A stretch of 64,000 bases of DNA from Mytilus californianus (lineage: Eukaryota; Mollusca; Bivalvia; Mytilida; Mytilidae), in NCBI RefSeq assembly GCF_021869535.1, contig NW_026262712.1:109427640-109491639 (forward strand), written 5' to 3'. Below, in pieces: positions 1 to 13,700 of the stretch. The notes below the pieces were generated by a model. It was not told where the DNA came from. It was given only the letters and a program-made list of their open reading frames with translations, and ran no database searches. The translations under genes and the position numbers were made by a program. Every line of letters starts with the position of its first letter. The stretch's first letter is position 1.

Positions 1-819
1 ATAGAGTATTGATTTGAGCCCATAACCACATCTGTACGTAAAAAAATGTCAAAATTTCAAGACTTAACGCAAACTAGTTGAATGAAAAATTAGCCAATTG
101 GTACGAAAGTAGTACCTATGGCAACGTGAAGGGGTGAAGTGTTTTACGGAGGTGTTGACACAATAAAATTATGTAAAAAAATTAAATTCCTAACTAAATG
201 TTTGTGTTTGTTTGTCATCAAGTTATAATAAATTATACAGTTACTTCTATATATATTTTATCATTAAATTTTTTATTTCCGGTTTTAATCCCGGTACAAA
301 GTATTATATTGATATGGCTATTGCGCTTTTGACGAATCACTATCCTATCAAATTACAATAGATCAAAAGTTCACAGTTATTTCAAACTCTTGAGTTGAAA
401 AAACGGGAGATTAACAAAAGGGACTTCACCTAGAATTTTTGCATCATCATCTCTTCTCTATGACACTATTCAGTAAAATAGGCGTTATAACTATTATAAC
501 ATGATAGAAATCTCATAAAAGTGAAAATATGTTTAAAACATTTCAAAAACTGAAAACTAATTCGATACAAAGGGGTAGGTGTTCAGCGCGCGGATGCATA
601 AAATACCTCAAAGGTATTCTATGCGAATAAAGCTCTAATATGCTTTGATATACACACAAAAAAGCTCAATTTACAGAAATATATTTATATAATACTTCAC
701 ATAGAACAGGATTTCCTAAGTGCTCCACAATAAAGGAGGGCTAAATCTGATGTTTCCATGAGCTATTTTCAATAACTGGCTAACAACAGCTCCGACAGGG
801 AAACTGTAAGGGGTTATCT
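1..819. other. no gene recognised
   Basis: AT-rich sequence. I see no exon with good splice borders, no RNA gene and no clear repeat unit. Confidence 0.5.
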
Positions 820-1240
820 CAAAACAAGTAATGGTCGTACATTGTATTTGCCGAATATTGCCTGTAGATATAAAAGAAGATGTGGTATGATTGCCAATGA
901 GACAACTCTCCACAATAGACCAAATGACACAGAAATTAACAACTATACGTCAGCGTACGGCCTTCAACAATGAGCAAAGCCCATACCGCATAGTCAGATA
1001 AAAAAGGCCCCGAAATGACAAATGTAAAACAATTCAAACGAGAAAACTAACGGCCTAATTTATGTACAAAATAATGAACGAAAAACAAATATGTAACACA
1101 GCAAACAAACGACAACCACTGAATTACAGGTTCCTGACTTGGGACAGGCACATACAGAATGTGGCGGGGTTAAACGCCAACCCTCCACTAACCTGGGACA
1201 GTGGTGTAACATTACAACATAAGAACAAACTATAAAAAAT
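820..1240 (+). repeat. dispersed mussel-type repeat, copy 1
   Basis: Contains 'atgtggtatgattgccaatg' and, ~300 bp later, 'gacttgggacaggcacatac ... gtggcggggttaaacg'. The same two blocks recur reversed at 23105-23480, and parts recur at 12170-12230, 14515-14560, 23655-23705 and 51560-51760. It has no coding potential. The recurrence within the window is seen directly; calling it a mussel family is from general knowledge. Confidence 0.7.
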
Positions 1241-1254
1241 CAGTTGAAAAAGGC

Positions 1255-1790
1255 TTAAGGATGTACACCTCTGAGGAGCCAAAAATTTCTAGAATTAAAT
1301 TTTTTTTCTTAACCTGATTTTTGGGTTTATATGACTAAAAAATAATTGGTGAAGAAAAAATCATATGGTGGTGCACTTCTTTTTTTGCTACAGCCATTTG
1401 AAAGTACCCAATTTTGATGATTTTCCCATTTTACATCAATTTTTACCCATTTTTGGGCTATTATCATGAAAAACACAGTTTCACAATTAAACTTATTTTT
1501 ATACCTTCCTTAAAGATGAAGTCGACCAATCTGAATAAATTTAACTTAAAAAACTATAGGTAGGTGTTAATATAAGAAATTTTATAAAATGTTGTTGCTT
1601 TTTCGTGTCAAATTTACCATGTTGTCAATTTGGTAAATTTGGGATTTTTCTCTTTTTTCAGAACAAAAAGTATATTATTTCAACTTCTTTGTTATAAATG
1701 ATTGAAAAATACATATCTAAGAAATTTGAAAAGAAAAAAATTGATATGGGATATACATGTTTCTGGTAAAATCATTTCTTGTACCCCTCA
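1255..1790. other. AT-rich repeat-like sequence, no gene
   Basis: Low-complexity A/T tracts with no open frame of note. It may be a degenerate dispersed repeat; no second copy was identified in the window. Confidence 0.35.
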
Positions 1791-1793
1791 CCC

Positions 1794-3403
1794 CATCTTC
1801 GCTAGCCAAGTGTTACGCTCCACTTCCCTTCTCTCCACCCTTGGCAGATAAAGCCAACATTTTTAATAACAATGTTGCGCCATCTATCGGTAGATTAAAG
1901 TCACGCATTATTCTTGACCAATGGTAGTACTTGAACTCTTCAATTTGGAGGTAAAAACACGGTAGCGTCTAGATTCTACACACTTGGTAAAGCAGAAAAC
2001 GAAAATATACGTTGTAATTCATGCATTTGTACAAGAAACATACACAGGAACTTCTATTAGTTGATTAAAAACAGTCAAATTGTCACTAAATATAGTCGTA
2101 TGTTTAGGGATGTAAAGACTTGTTGCACAATAAGCACATGGCAATTGTTTACATACACTTTCTACATTTACACGTGACATGTTATAAGCGCTTTTTGATT
2201 GAATGCAGGGAGTTTCGACTGCAACCAATGAGAATCATTACCTTGCGTCTCCGAAATTCTATCTCAATCTGCCAAGGGTGGAGAGAAGGGAAGTGGATCG
2301 TAACCCTTGGCTAGCATCTTCGCTAGCCAAGGGTTACGCTCCACTTCCCTTCTCTCCACCCTTGGCAGATTAAGCCAACATTTGTAATAACAATGTTGCG
2401 CCATCTATCGGTAGATTAAAGTCACGCCCATTCCGAATACATTATTCTTGACCAATGGTAGCACTTGAACTCTTCAATTTGGAGGTAAAAACACGGTAGC
2501 GTCTAGATTCTACACACTTGGTAAAGCAGAAAACGAAATTATACGTTGTAATTCATGCATTTGTACAAGAAACATACACAGGAACTTCTATAAGTTGATT
2601 AAAAACATTCAAATTGTCACTAAATATAGTCGTATGTTTAGGGATGTAAAGACTTGTTGCACAATAAGCACATGGCAATTGTTTACATACACTTTCTACA
2701 TTTACACGTGATCATGTTATAGGCGCTTTTTGATTGGATGCAGGGAGTTTCGACTGCGATCAATGAAAATCATTACCTTGTGTTCCCGAAATTCTATCTC
2801 AATCTGCCAAGGAGAGAAGGGAAGTGGATCGTAACCCTTGGCTAGCATCTTCGCTAGCCAAGGGTTACGCTCCGCTTCCCTTCTCTCAACCCTTGGCAGA
2901 TTAAGCCAACATTTGTAATAACAATGTTGCGCCATCTATCGGTAGATTAAAGTCACGCCCATTCCGAATACATTATTCTTGACCAATGGTAGCACTTGAA
3001 CTCTTCAATTTGGAGGTAAAAACACGGTAGCGTCTAGATTCTACACACTTGGTAAAGCAGAAAACGAAAATATACGTTGTAATTCATGCATTTGTACAAG
3101 AAACATACACAGGAACTTCTATTAGTTGATTAAAAACAGTCAAATTGTCACTAAATATAGTCGTATGTTTAGGGATGTAAAGACTTGTTGCACAATAAGC
3201 ACATGACAATTGTTTACATACACTTTCTACATTTACACGTGATCATGTTATGGGCGCTTTTTGATTGGATGCAGGGAGTTTCGACTGCAACCAATGAAAA
3301 TCATTACCTTGCGTCTCCGAAATTCTATCTCAATCTGCCAAGGGTGGAGAGAAGGGAAGTGGATCGTAACCCTTGGCTAGCAAAGATGTTGGCTAGCGAA
3401 GAT
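1794..3403. mobile_element. three head-to-tail copies of a ~520-bp inverted-repeat element
   Basis: Copies at 1801-2315, 2322-2846 and 2853-3381. Each begins GCTAGCCAAGGGTTACGCTC (first copy has one change) and ends with the inverse complement of its first ~50 bp, so each is a terminal-inverted-repeat unit. The copies are joined by only six bases (atcttc). The outer edges read catcttcgctagcc at 1794 and ggctagcgaagatg at 3390, so the whole array is also bounded by an inverted repeat. No transposase frame; a MITE-like or foldback element in tandem is the best description. Confidence 0.85.
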
Positions 3404-4730
3404 GCCATCACCCATTTTCTCAACATTTTGGCTAATGAGACTGATTTGAAAATTTTACTACTAAAAAACTACTTATTGTAAGTTTGATTATAATATTTTT
3501 TAAATTCAGTTATATTTTCCACTTGTATCCCATGTTTTGGAAATAATTCCAGATCGAGATATTTAACGAGACTGAAACGTCAGAAGAATACATCCTGAAC
3601 TCATCAGATGATACAAATAGAAATACATCTAACAAAAACACAAAGTGGACGAGAACGGGAACTTGTACATCCCAACAACAAAAAGACACTAAGTACAAAT
3701 CTGAGAGTACTCGCAATTACTGACAGCTAGTTCAAAGCCAATAACAACTAATAAAAAAATCATGCATCTAAGACTAAATTATCAATCAGTACACATCCAA
3801 CATCCAATGGATTTAGTGTAAAGACGTCAGAGAAAAACATGACCTTGTGCAATGTAAGTCTGATACACTTACAAATTAGCTCTTACTACATATTTGACAC
3901 AACGGTGTCTCTTCTGGTTTTTGTTGTAAAGCTTTTGTTAATTCATATAAAAAGGGAGATATGGTATAATTGCCAACGATACAATGAGGGCCTATATATT
4001 TTAAGGGATCTTTTTATATTACGAACTTCAAGCGTCCTTCATAAAATTGATATAAAATCAACAAAAAATATATTTAATTAGTTACGGTTGAATCAATAAA
4101 GTGTCTTCCTGGGCGATTCTTGTCTCTACGGTGTCGGTTATTTTTGGGCATGTGAAGTGTTTTATAAATACATGTAATAAATATCATATAAGAAAGGGAG
4201 AAAAAAAATCCACAAAGAGCACATTTATACCTTGTCCTAATGAAATTTGTCTGTGAACAATTTGGATTTTCTTGAGATGTGAATGTAACATGCTGTATTA
4301 GCGCAAAAACGGATCAAATAGGATAAAAAAATAAAGATGAATACGAAATATAGTCTCAATGAACTGAAGAGGAAGAAAAATAATCTATACACATTTGTCG
4401 CATACAACTGTAAAAATGACCGAATACAACATGAACATTTACCGCTATAATGATTTAACCACTAAAATGATATTTCATAGTTCGTTCAGAATTATTAAAT
4501 CTATAGTATATAGGCGTGACACTAATACGTAAAAAAACACATTTTGTTACCTTCAATAGGATTTCCTGAGACAGAAACGAAAATTTAATTATTGAGTAAA
4601 TTTAAATCCTTATCTGAAATCAACTTTCTTTAAGGAAATAAGTTTTTAAGTGAATTTTCAGTTTGTGTTGTAAAGTAAATATATTACATACATTATTGTA
4701 TACAGTCAAGAAGTTTCCCCCTTATTACAA
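3404..4730. other. no gene recognised
   Basis: AT-rich. 3945-3990 has a short degenerate piece of the 'gatatggtataattgccaacga' dispersed repeat. Otherwise nothing supported up to the candidate signal-peptide exon. Confidence 0.45.
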
Positions 4731-4773
4731 ATGGTCGTGTGGTTTTGTTTATTGCTTCCTGTTGCAGTGTTAT
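4731..4773 (+). CDS. candidate first coding exon: signal peptide
   Basis: ATG at 4731 opens MVVWFCLLLPVAVL, a short hydrophobic stretch typical of a signal peptide core. A possible donor, T|GTAAAA, follows at 4774 and leaves phase 1. That is the phase needed by the first EGF exon at 9600; the join makes a serine codon and reads VAVLSCTNSKFG, so the mature protein would start directly in an EGF module. The donor is weaker than the others in this gene and the exon is only 43 coding bases, so chance is possible. No clear promoter is visible upstream. Transcript data would settle it. Confidence 0.42.
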
Positions 4774-7700
4774 GTAAAAAGCTAAGAAGTACAAAAGTAA
4801 ACAATGAATATGTAATACACGTAATTCATGTTTGTTTTCTCTTAATCTCATCATAAACGACTACTTAACCAGTGTTATTTTTCACTTTGACATCTCCATA
4901 ATACCCAACAACTTATTTTTATTTTGATAACAGTTCAAGTATACGGACCTTGATTACCCACAAATATATTCGGATAAACTAATCTTTCATATTTGTTTTA
5001 GTTTGTTTTAGTCATAAACATGTATAATTATAGACCGCATTTAAAAGTATGTTTTGAGATATTTCCCGTTCTCTCACATTTAGTCACCAGATTTCCTTAT
5101 CTTTTTAATAAGCTTTGGATTCTCAAATATTTTGGCCTCGAGCATCACTGAAAAGACATTGATTGTCCAAATGCGCATCTGGTGCAGAAAAACTGGTACC
5201 GTTTATGTTATTACTACCACAGAGTCGATACCTCTGCTGGAGGACTGTTAGTCCCCGAGGGTATCACCAGCCCAGTAGCCATTACTTTGGTACTGGCATG
5301 AAAATACGGATTTTATGTCGTTAAAATTTGCTGTTACAATATTTTGGAAATTATTTAAAATTAAGGAATGTATCTCCCTGATACAAAGCTCTGATTCCTT
5401 GTCCAGCTTTGGCTATACTTTTTTGTCCTTTTTGGTTTATAGCTCTTCATCTTTTTAATAAGCTTTGGATTTTCAAATATTTTGCCCTCGAGCATCACTG
5501 AAGAGACATTGATTGTCGAAATGCGCATCTGGTGCAGAAAAATTGGTACCGTTTATGTTATTATAGGTCGTATTACTATATAGTTTAATTCAAATCTATT
5601 TTAGATACTTTATTTTTGAAGTTATTGCGTTGGTTTTACGTAAAAACATTCAAAATCAGGTATTAGAGACGCGATAGGGTTAGAATTTTAAAAAAATAAA
5701 CCGGGCTGTTCTTATCTATTGCAGTACGACTACAGTGAAAAATAAAACAAAAACAACGACTAATTACTTATGTTGTACAGGATATACAGAATCTACACCA
5801 GGAAAATGTATAGGTATATAGAGTGAATATATAAAAAATACATAAGCTATAGTTATTATATGGTATTCTAGATCTTCACAGGGGATATGAGCTCTTATTC
5901 CCTGTCAGTGTTTTATCCCCTGAGTTATCAGGCGAAGGGTATATAGGGCACTGACAGAGAAATATGAGCCCATATTCCATGTGAAGCAATAACAATACGA
6001 ATAACAATTGTATTACATGTATACTGGATTGTGCTGATTTCAACATTAAATAATACCATCCTGATCTTTGTTTTTGTTCACAGGGTATATGGGCTCATAT
6101 ACCCTGTCATGGTAACCTATCAAATTGCAGGATTCACATGGCTATTTCACTCCGGTAATATACTTTTATATTTTCAACACGATACTTTAAAGTAAATAAA
6201 ACACAGGCACTTGTCTCAGAAAAAAAGTTCCTATATACCTGTTATATTAAGGTATACGGGAATTTTGTTTCAGAGACAAGTGCCTGTGTAAAAAAACTAC
6301 CGAAGTTGAAGAAACATTGTTACTCATGAGTAAACAATTGGAACGTTAATTGTTTTCTCTCATATGAGTTGGCTGCTTAATGTACCTTTACTACCTTTAC
6401 TACCTCTAATGTTCGAGATCAAAAGCAGGTGCTGACTAAAAAAAAAACACTTCGTGTTATGTCCCTGTCATCATTCAGGAATCTCATCAGTAGTTTTCGT
6501 TGTTTATGGTAATATTTTTTTTTCCGTTTAGGAATTATCCCAGAAAAACATGTCGATCGCACTAAGATTTTAACGTGAAATCGCAATACCAAGTTCTATC
6601 TATCTTACTCTAACTTTCTCAACTGAGATAGGCTAATACCATACACTTATATGCTTTGTTGAAACCATAATTGTGTGTGTGTGTCATAGGTTATAGTAAA
6701 ACTTTGAATGATCTCTACCAACTTCTGAAAAAAATATTTAGAATTGTATGTTTCAGACCGTAATCCAAGTTGTAGGTTGTCTTATTTCATTGGTGGGCAT
6801 CTTAACAACACGTCACGAGTATTAAGTTCTACACAGACGAAATAGCTCTGCGTTTATGAAATAATTGATCTAGGCATAATTTGCGATGCATTTTATCTGA
6901 ATTATAAATGATACAGGTTATTTTTATGGAGTCAATAGATATATAAACTCGGCCTTTTACCCAAAAACTTAACATCAAGTCCTTCGGACTTCATTCAGAT
7001 TGTGAGTGATTCATCTGAGTTTACACAACAATAAACTCGATCAAATACTCCTTTTTGAAATGTATTCCAGAAACACGTTCACGGAAATTGGTATCACCTG
7101 TATGTTACGTTGCTACTACTGAGTAATAGCTTGTGATACATATAATGCATGTCGAAAAACCAAGGAGCACAGGAGGGGCCCTTTAAAGGCATTCCCCACC
7201 CACTGATCACGTCACCGGAAGTCCATACCAGATATTGCCCGATGACGCAGCCCAAAAGTTACATCATCTCAAAAATGATCTTGCCAGGGCCGACCGTGCA
7301 AGACCCTCATGGGTAGTCAAGGTCGTTAAAAACCACCCTCATCATCATGAGTCATAGACATCGTTCACCCTTATTAAGTGACCACATCCCTCAAACAGAA
7401 TGGTATAGTGTCCACCCCTAACGTGACATCATGTCTAAGTAACTCGCATAGTCGGCATTGTTGGTACGTTCATCATACAAGAGCATGTCTCCTATTTGGA
7501 AAATTCAAATTAAAAAAGTTCGCAAAACTCGAAAATTTTAAATATTCAAAAGATTTTAAAAATTAAAAAAAAAAACAAAATAAAAAATTTAAAATTCAAA
7601 AATTCAAAATTAAAGAAAAAAAAAATCAAAAAAATCAATTATTTTAAAATCGAAAAAAAATCACTGCATAGAATTGATCACCTATCAAACCTCTATAAGA

Positions 7701-10700
7701 ATGCCTGGAGCAAAACTTGTAGCTAAACGATGGATGAATTTTACCTTTACGTATCGAGCGAGGATTCTATTTCGCTTTTTGAAAATAATAACTGTAGCGC
7801 ATTAAGGATTCAACTTTACAAAAGCTATATATTGGACGGAAAATGGGAATGTTCACTGGTAGTTATCGTTCGTACCGAAATTTCCAACACGAACAAGACG
7901 GGTCTTATTTTGCTCGGACTTTGTGATCGACACGTACGCTCGGGAGATGTCTCTGCCGATACTTCAATCGGTATGGGGTTTTGAACGAAGATATCGCGGA
8001 AATCGTATATGAAAAACCAAGTTCCCCTCAAAGTAACCAGAAACGAATTGTACTAAATTGCATTCGTCTTGAGGGATGATAATCTCAAAGTATGTCGCCC
8101 GAAGGATGTTTCGAGATATGTCCTGGTCCCTCACATTTAGTCACCAGAAATCCTTATAGGTCGTATTACTGTATAGTTTAATTAGTTTTGCTTGCTGCAT
8201 TTTCGCAAGAAACCTACAAGAGGAGGTTGTATACACATGCAGAAAAAGTAAAGATGTTCAGTTGCAAGGTATGTCGAAGCGTTAATGCTTGGCCACATGA
8301 TTTTCGAAGACATATGAAAAACAAACAGGGGGCGGGGAATGCCTTATAAGGGTCCCTCATGTCCTCCTTGGGTTTTCTTCTTACATAAAATGTGTCACAC
8401 CCTACTACTCTACTGGTTAAGTGCCGCCATAGGTGAACTATCAATCTCTTAGGATACCGGATGCCAATACCCGGTGCTCCTGTACTGGAATGTCACTTGA
8501 TGTGAATGTGTCATTGTGCCTGAAAATATCAGGTTTATAGATGATGTAATTGTACTAAAACTAATGTTACAACTATCTTGGAGAGTGCTTCTTCTGTTGA
8601 TGTCCCTTTTAGTTTTTATACTCTTAAGCGTTTATATTTTTGTCTTTTTCACCTTTTGATGCATCTGATAAAGATTATTCCATAAACAGCTGTCGTCAGT
8701 ACGAGAATCGGGGTTTTAACAGATTCTAACAGAAGATGTTTGGGAACTCTTTTTTTTTATCAATATACCTCAAACTTTAATAGATTTTTTTTATCCCCTA
8801 TTCATTGAAGGCTGCCATGAATATATATTTCAAGGTAAATAAAAAAGTTTTTCTTTGTGTTTTTTTTTCTTCTGTTTAAGAAAATCTGTATCAGTTTACT
8901 TCATTTGAGAAACTAAAATAGATCGCTTGTAGGAGGTGAAAAATATGAAATTCAATACTAGTTTTGAGATGACATGCTACCGAGAAAAAACCTAAATATA
9001 TAACATATAATAGTGAAAACGAGTATTTAGTTTAAACGTAATTTTTTTAGTTTGTATTTTATGGACCTTTCGGTCATATTCGAATGAATTACTAGAATTC
9101 CATCTCTGCTTCGGTCCTTTTGCTCAGCGGAAGATGACCGCTAGGTTATTAAATTGCTTTGTTACCAATAGTCCCATGAATTATTTGATGAAAATTAATT
9201 GGAATATTCACTCGTTTTGGGGTTGTATGTGAATTAGAGGGCCCTATGAATCCAATTTAAATGATAGAGACGTGGAGATCAAATCAATTCTACGCAATAT
9301 TACATACGCATAAAGGTTAGAAGGCAAGGTTGTCGAAATTTTGGTACGACCGTAAAGTATAAAAATTATAAACTCATATTATTAGAGTGCTATATGAACA
9401 GACGTCGTATTAACACCGACATATACTGTAGATAAATTGAGATAAATGTTCTTCATGTAAACAAATTTGATAATAATAATTTCAGAATTCCCTTTTTTCC
9501 AATAAACAGAACCAATAAATATTGCGAAATTCCCCTTCTTGTTTCAAAGTTAGACGACTTAACAATATTTTATCAAAAGAGCCTTTTCGGTTTTTTTAGC
9601 ATGCACCAACAGCAAATTTGGAGAAAACTGTGGTAAGACTTGTAGCTGTGTCACAGGAAATACTGAAAATTGTAACCATGTTAATGGATCATGTACATGT
9701 AAAATTGGATGGGAAGGAACTACATGCAGTCAAAGTAAGTAATCTTCTTTTTTCTAATGGATGTTTTACAGTATACACATTTTATGTAAATAGCAGGCAC
9801 ATCTAAAGTATAAAAATACGACAATCGTCAAAATGAATGAATATAATGTACCTATCAGCCTCGGGATTTATGATTATCAATGCACCCAATATATATGTTA
9901 ATCCATTATTGGACCTGCTATTGCTAAAGATGCAATTCAATGAACAAGTAATTATTAATTATGGACAAAATACCCATTATAATATCTCCTAACTTTCTTT
10001 AGAAATTTTGGGAATAATGATTGTCAAAAGTGCACCCAATTAATACTAGAGCCACAATAAGGTTCTCCAGAAGGATAAGCAATTTTTGCTCCACTATAAC
10101 AATTAACGTTAAACCAAATGATTATGTTCGGTTTGTTTTTAATGTACAAATTTCAGGATGTTAGAGAAGAATTAGTAGCAATTTTTCATCAGACAATAGA
10201 TTCTGATAATGGATATTTTTTATTCGAAATTACTATAGGTGTTTGAACTTTTTATATTCATTTTTTTCTTATTATGTTGTTGTTGTACACTTTTTGGACA
10301 TATGTTTTATTTGATTTTGTGTACTGTAACGTTTTTCATTACCATTATTCGCCCGTCCGTAAGAATGATTGTTAACTATTATCCAGATGTTCTAATAGAG
10401 ATGATATTCTTTTTCTTCATCTTTACGTATAACTGGGTTTTAGGTACAGTGTGTTTATAGAAATTATCATCAAACTGTGCTTGCTGTGATTTTCAAGCTG
10501 GAGGCGGTTTTTACGAAAAGGGCGCCTGGCTGTCAGAAAAACAAAAATATCCAGAATCCGGATACATATTAGTTTGCAAAAACTTGTTAGCTTCATGACT
10601 GTTTTATACTAGTATTTGTAAGTGAGTTTGCGTCTACTTTACAGAATGTTCAAATTGGAAATATGGTGAACGATGTTCAAAATCCTGTACATGTAATCGT

Positions 10701-13700
10701 CTAAACACAGCAAACTGCCGGAATACTGATGGTTTTTGTACATGTAAACCAGGTTACATTGGAAAAAGTTGCCAGACTGGTAAGTGTTGCAAAACTATCT
10801 GCATATTCACTTATGTACATGTATATTGCAAATAATTTTCATTAGAATAAGAAAAAAAAAACTTTGTACAAATTGTATTTTGTACAAGAAGTGCTTGTAC
10901 AAATATGATTTGTACAAAATTTGACTAAAATTCACTTATAACTTATACAATAATTAAGAGTATGGATTTTGTTATAAAAAAGCATTGATACACACTATAG
11001 AATTTTTAATCAATGACCACACAATAAACCTTATTTACAAAATACAAAAATAGTTCTGTATCATTTGTTTGAGCATGTGAGTGAATCATGGCATCGGGAA
11101 TTGCACAACATCTTTTGCTTTTTACATTTACATTTAGAAGTGCTGCACCCCGTATGCATTTACATGAAAGAAACCCCTGACCACCAGTTATTGAAAGCTA
11201 TTTAACTGCTTCACGTAGCGAACGTTGAAGCTCAGGAACCGTTGCTGCGAAGAAAAGTTCAATTTAATTTCTTGACAAATATCATGTTAAAATTCCTACA
11301 GCTGTTCCAATGCAGTACCCAAATTCTCCATATTCAATAATTACACCTAAGATATTTCGAGGATCAGTTGGGGTACGATCATACTGAGGGATTGGTATAA
11401 TGACATTATCCTCCACAGCAAGTTCTGATAATTTAAATTTTTCGTTTCGTTTTCTTGGTTAGATATTCAGCTTGGATCTGTTTGTCAGACAGTGCACGCT
11501 TCCTGGCATGTATGATTGGTGTTTCGACGTCAGTGTCATCCTGATTGTCACTGGGGCCAATTTCTATTATACTATCAGAATTGTCACTGGCGCCAATTTT
11601 TATTATTCTATGAGAATTGTCACCGGGGCCAATTTCTATTGTACTATCAGAATTAACTGGCATGCATGTAAATATATTGTGACAGATATTTGACATAAAT
11701 TTTGGATATAGATGATGTTACAATTATTCCTTCGATTTTATGTTTATCACGTTTTATATCATTTGTCTCCGGTCAAGTAAAGTTTATTTATTATCACCAT
11801 TGTAAAAGTGACCTCTCTCTCTATTATATACGGGACATTTATTTTACTTATACAACTTGTCGATCCTATTTCGGACAATAACCATATTTGATCATTTCTA
11901 ATTTTATGCTGACAAAGAAAGTGATAAAATTGAGAATGAAAATGGGGAATGTGTCAAAGAGACAACAACCCGACCATAGAACAGACAACAGCAGAAGGTC
12001 ACTAACAGGTCTTCAATGCAGCGAGAAATTCCCGCACCCGGAGGCGTCCTTCAGCTGGCACCTAAACAAATATATATACTAGTTCAGTGATAATGAACGC
12101 CATACTAAACTCCAAATTGTACACAAGAAACTAAAATTAAAAATAATACAAGACTAACAAAGGCTAGAGGCTCCTGACTTGGGACAGGCGCAAAAATGCG
12201 GCGGGGTTAAACATGTTTATGAGATCTCAACCCTCTCCCTATACCTCTAGCCAATGTAGAAAAGTAAACGCATAACAATACGCACATTAAAATTCAGTTC
12301 AAGAGAAGTCCGAGTCTGATGTCAGAAGATGTAACCAAAGAAAATAAACAAAATGACAATAATACATAAATAACAACAGACTACTAGCAGTTAACTGACA
12401 TGCCAGCTCCAGACTTCAATTAAACTGATTGAAAGATTATGTCTTCATCATATGAATATCAGGCACAATCCTTCCCGTTAGGAGTTTAGTATCATACCAT
12501 CATAACATATATGAGAAGAACATAACCCGTGTCATGCCAACAACTGGTTTTTAAATAAATGTGTTTAGTGCCGATGCAAAGACCCTATAAGTGAATCAAT
12601 ATTAGCGCCAAAATATGCAATCTTTAATGACCTGACAACAGTATCGTAACTATATCCCTTCTTAATAAGTCTATTTGAAGGTTTTGTTAGCTTCAGAGGT
12701 GAATACTGACATTTTTGTGCTTTATACAGAATATTTCCATAAAAAATTGGATGTGAAATACCTGAACGTATAAGAAGTCTGATGTTGGCATACCATGAAA
12801 TAAATGATTGCTATATAAGTACAAATTCTGCTTTGAGACGTCAAAGTTTGAATTTTGAAACTTATAGGTAAGTCATGATTTTGAAATTATTAAAATTTAA
12901 GGTAAAATATTTTTCAACAAGTAAAATTTAAATTAAAGGTAATCAAGAGTTTCCATAAATAAAGTTTTATCGAAATATTTTTTGTTTTCTATTAGGGAAA
13001 TAATTGAAAATAATTATTTTACTTTATTGCTGTTTGTAACTGTTTTGTATTCTTTTTGTTTTACTTATTTCATTAAAAGTTTCAATTTTGAAACTTATAG
13101 GTGTCAGTCGATCCCGGCCTGCCTCTACATCGGCAACATCGCCCCGCCTGCCTCTACATCGGCAACAACGCCCGGCCTGCCTTTACATCGGCAGCAATGC
13201 CATACATCATCATCGGCATTGTTCACAGCTAGTTTCCCCCAACATGTAAAGACCCAGTATCAGCTCTCACAGATGTAGTTCTTCTGTTGGGAGTCTACAG
13301 AGAAACAACTGGAACCATATATATCTCATATTACAAATAAATGGATAGTAACATCTTAATTTTCTTGTTACAATACATGTATCCATTGCATTTCCTGTTT
13401 CCACCTGGGTTTGTTTTTTTTTGTGTTTTGTAAATAAGGTTACGTGTGTGGTCATTGAATAAAAATTCTATAGTGTGTATCAATGCTTTTTTATAAAAAA
13501 AATACATACTATAAATTATTGTACAAGTTATAAGTGAATTTTAGTCAAATTTTGTACAAATTGTAATTTGTACAAGCACTTTTTGTACAAATTACAATTT
13601 GTACAACTTGAAAGTCAAAATACAAATTATAATTGTACACAACATATATTATGATATACACTCTGCAAAAATAGAAATGCCTAAGTTTTTTTTCGGTATA

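Larger units (their letters stand above)
10864..13606. mobile_element. DNA transposon with ~190-bp terminal inverted repeats (degenerate)
   Basis: The left end (TTGTACAAATTG from 10864, continuing to about 11045) is repeated in inverse orientation at about 13430-13606, ending CAATTTGTACAA. Both arms share GTACAA sub-repeats, 'aaaattcacttataactt' and 'gcattgatacacactatag'. Between them is a broken ORF on the minus strand (11060-11696), an inserted dispersed repeat (11930-12340) and a GC-rich minisatellite (13107-13195). The element lies wholly in an intron of the EGF receptor. No clear target-site duplication was found. Confidence 0.82.

Noticed and set aside
1801..3481. Frames such as the 98-residue one at 3185 (LNLPRVERREVDRNPWLAKM)
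   Set aside because: They are read from the terminal inverted repeats of the triplicated element, appear on both strands, and have no domain.
10239..10460. Hydrophobic 73-residue frame between EGF exons 1 and 2
   Set aside because: T-rich intron sequence gives F/L-rich frames; no splice borders in a fitting phase, and the receptor model is complete without it.
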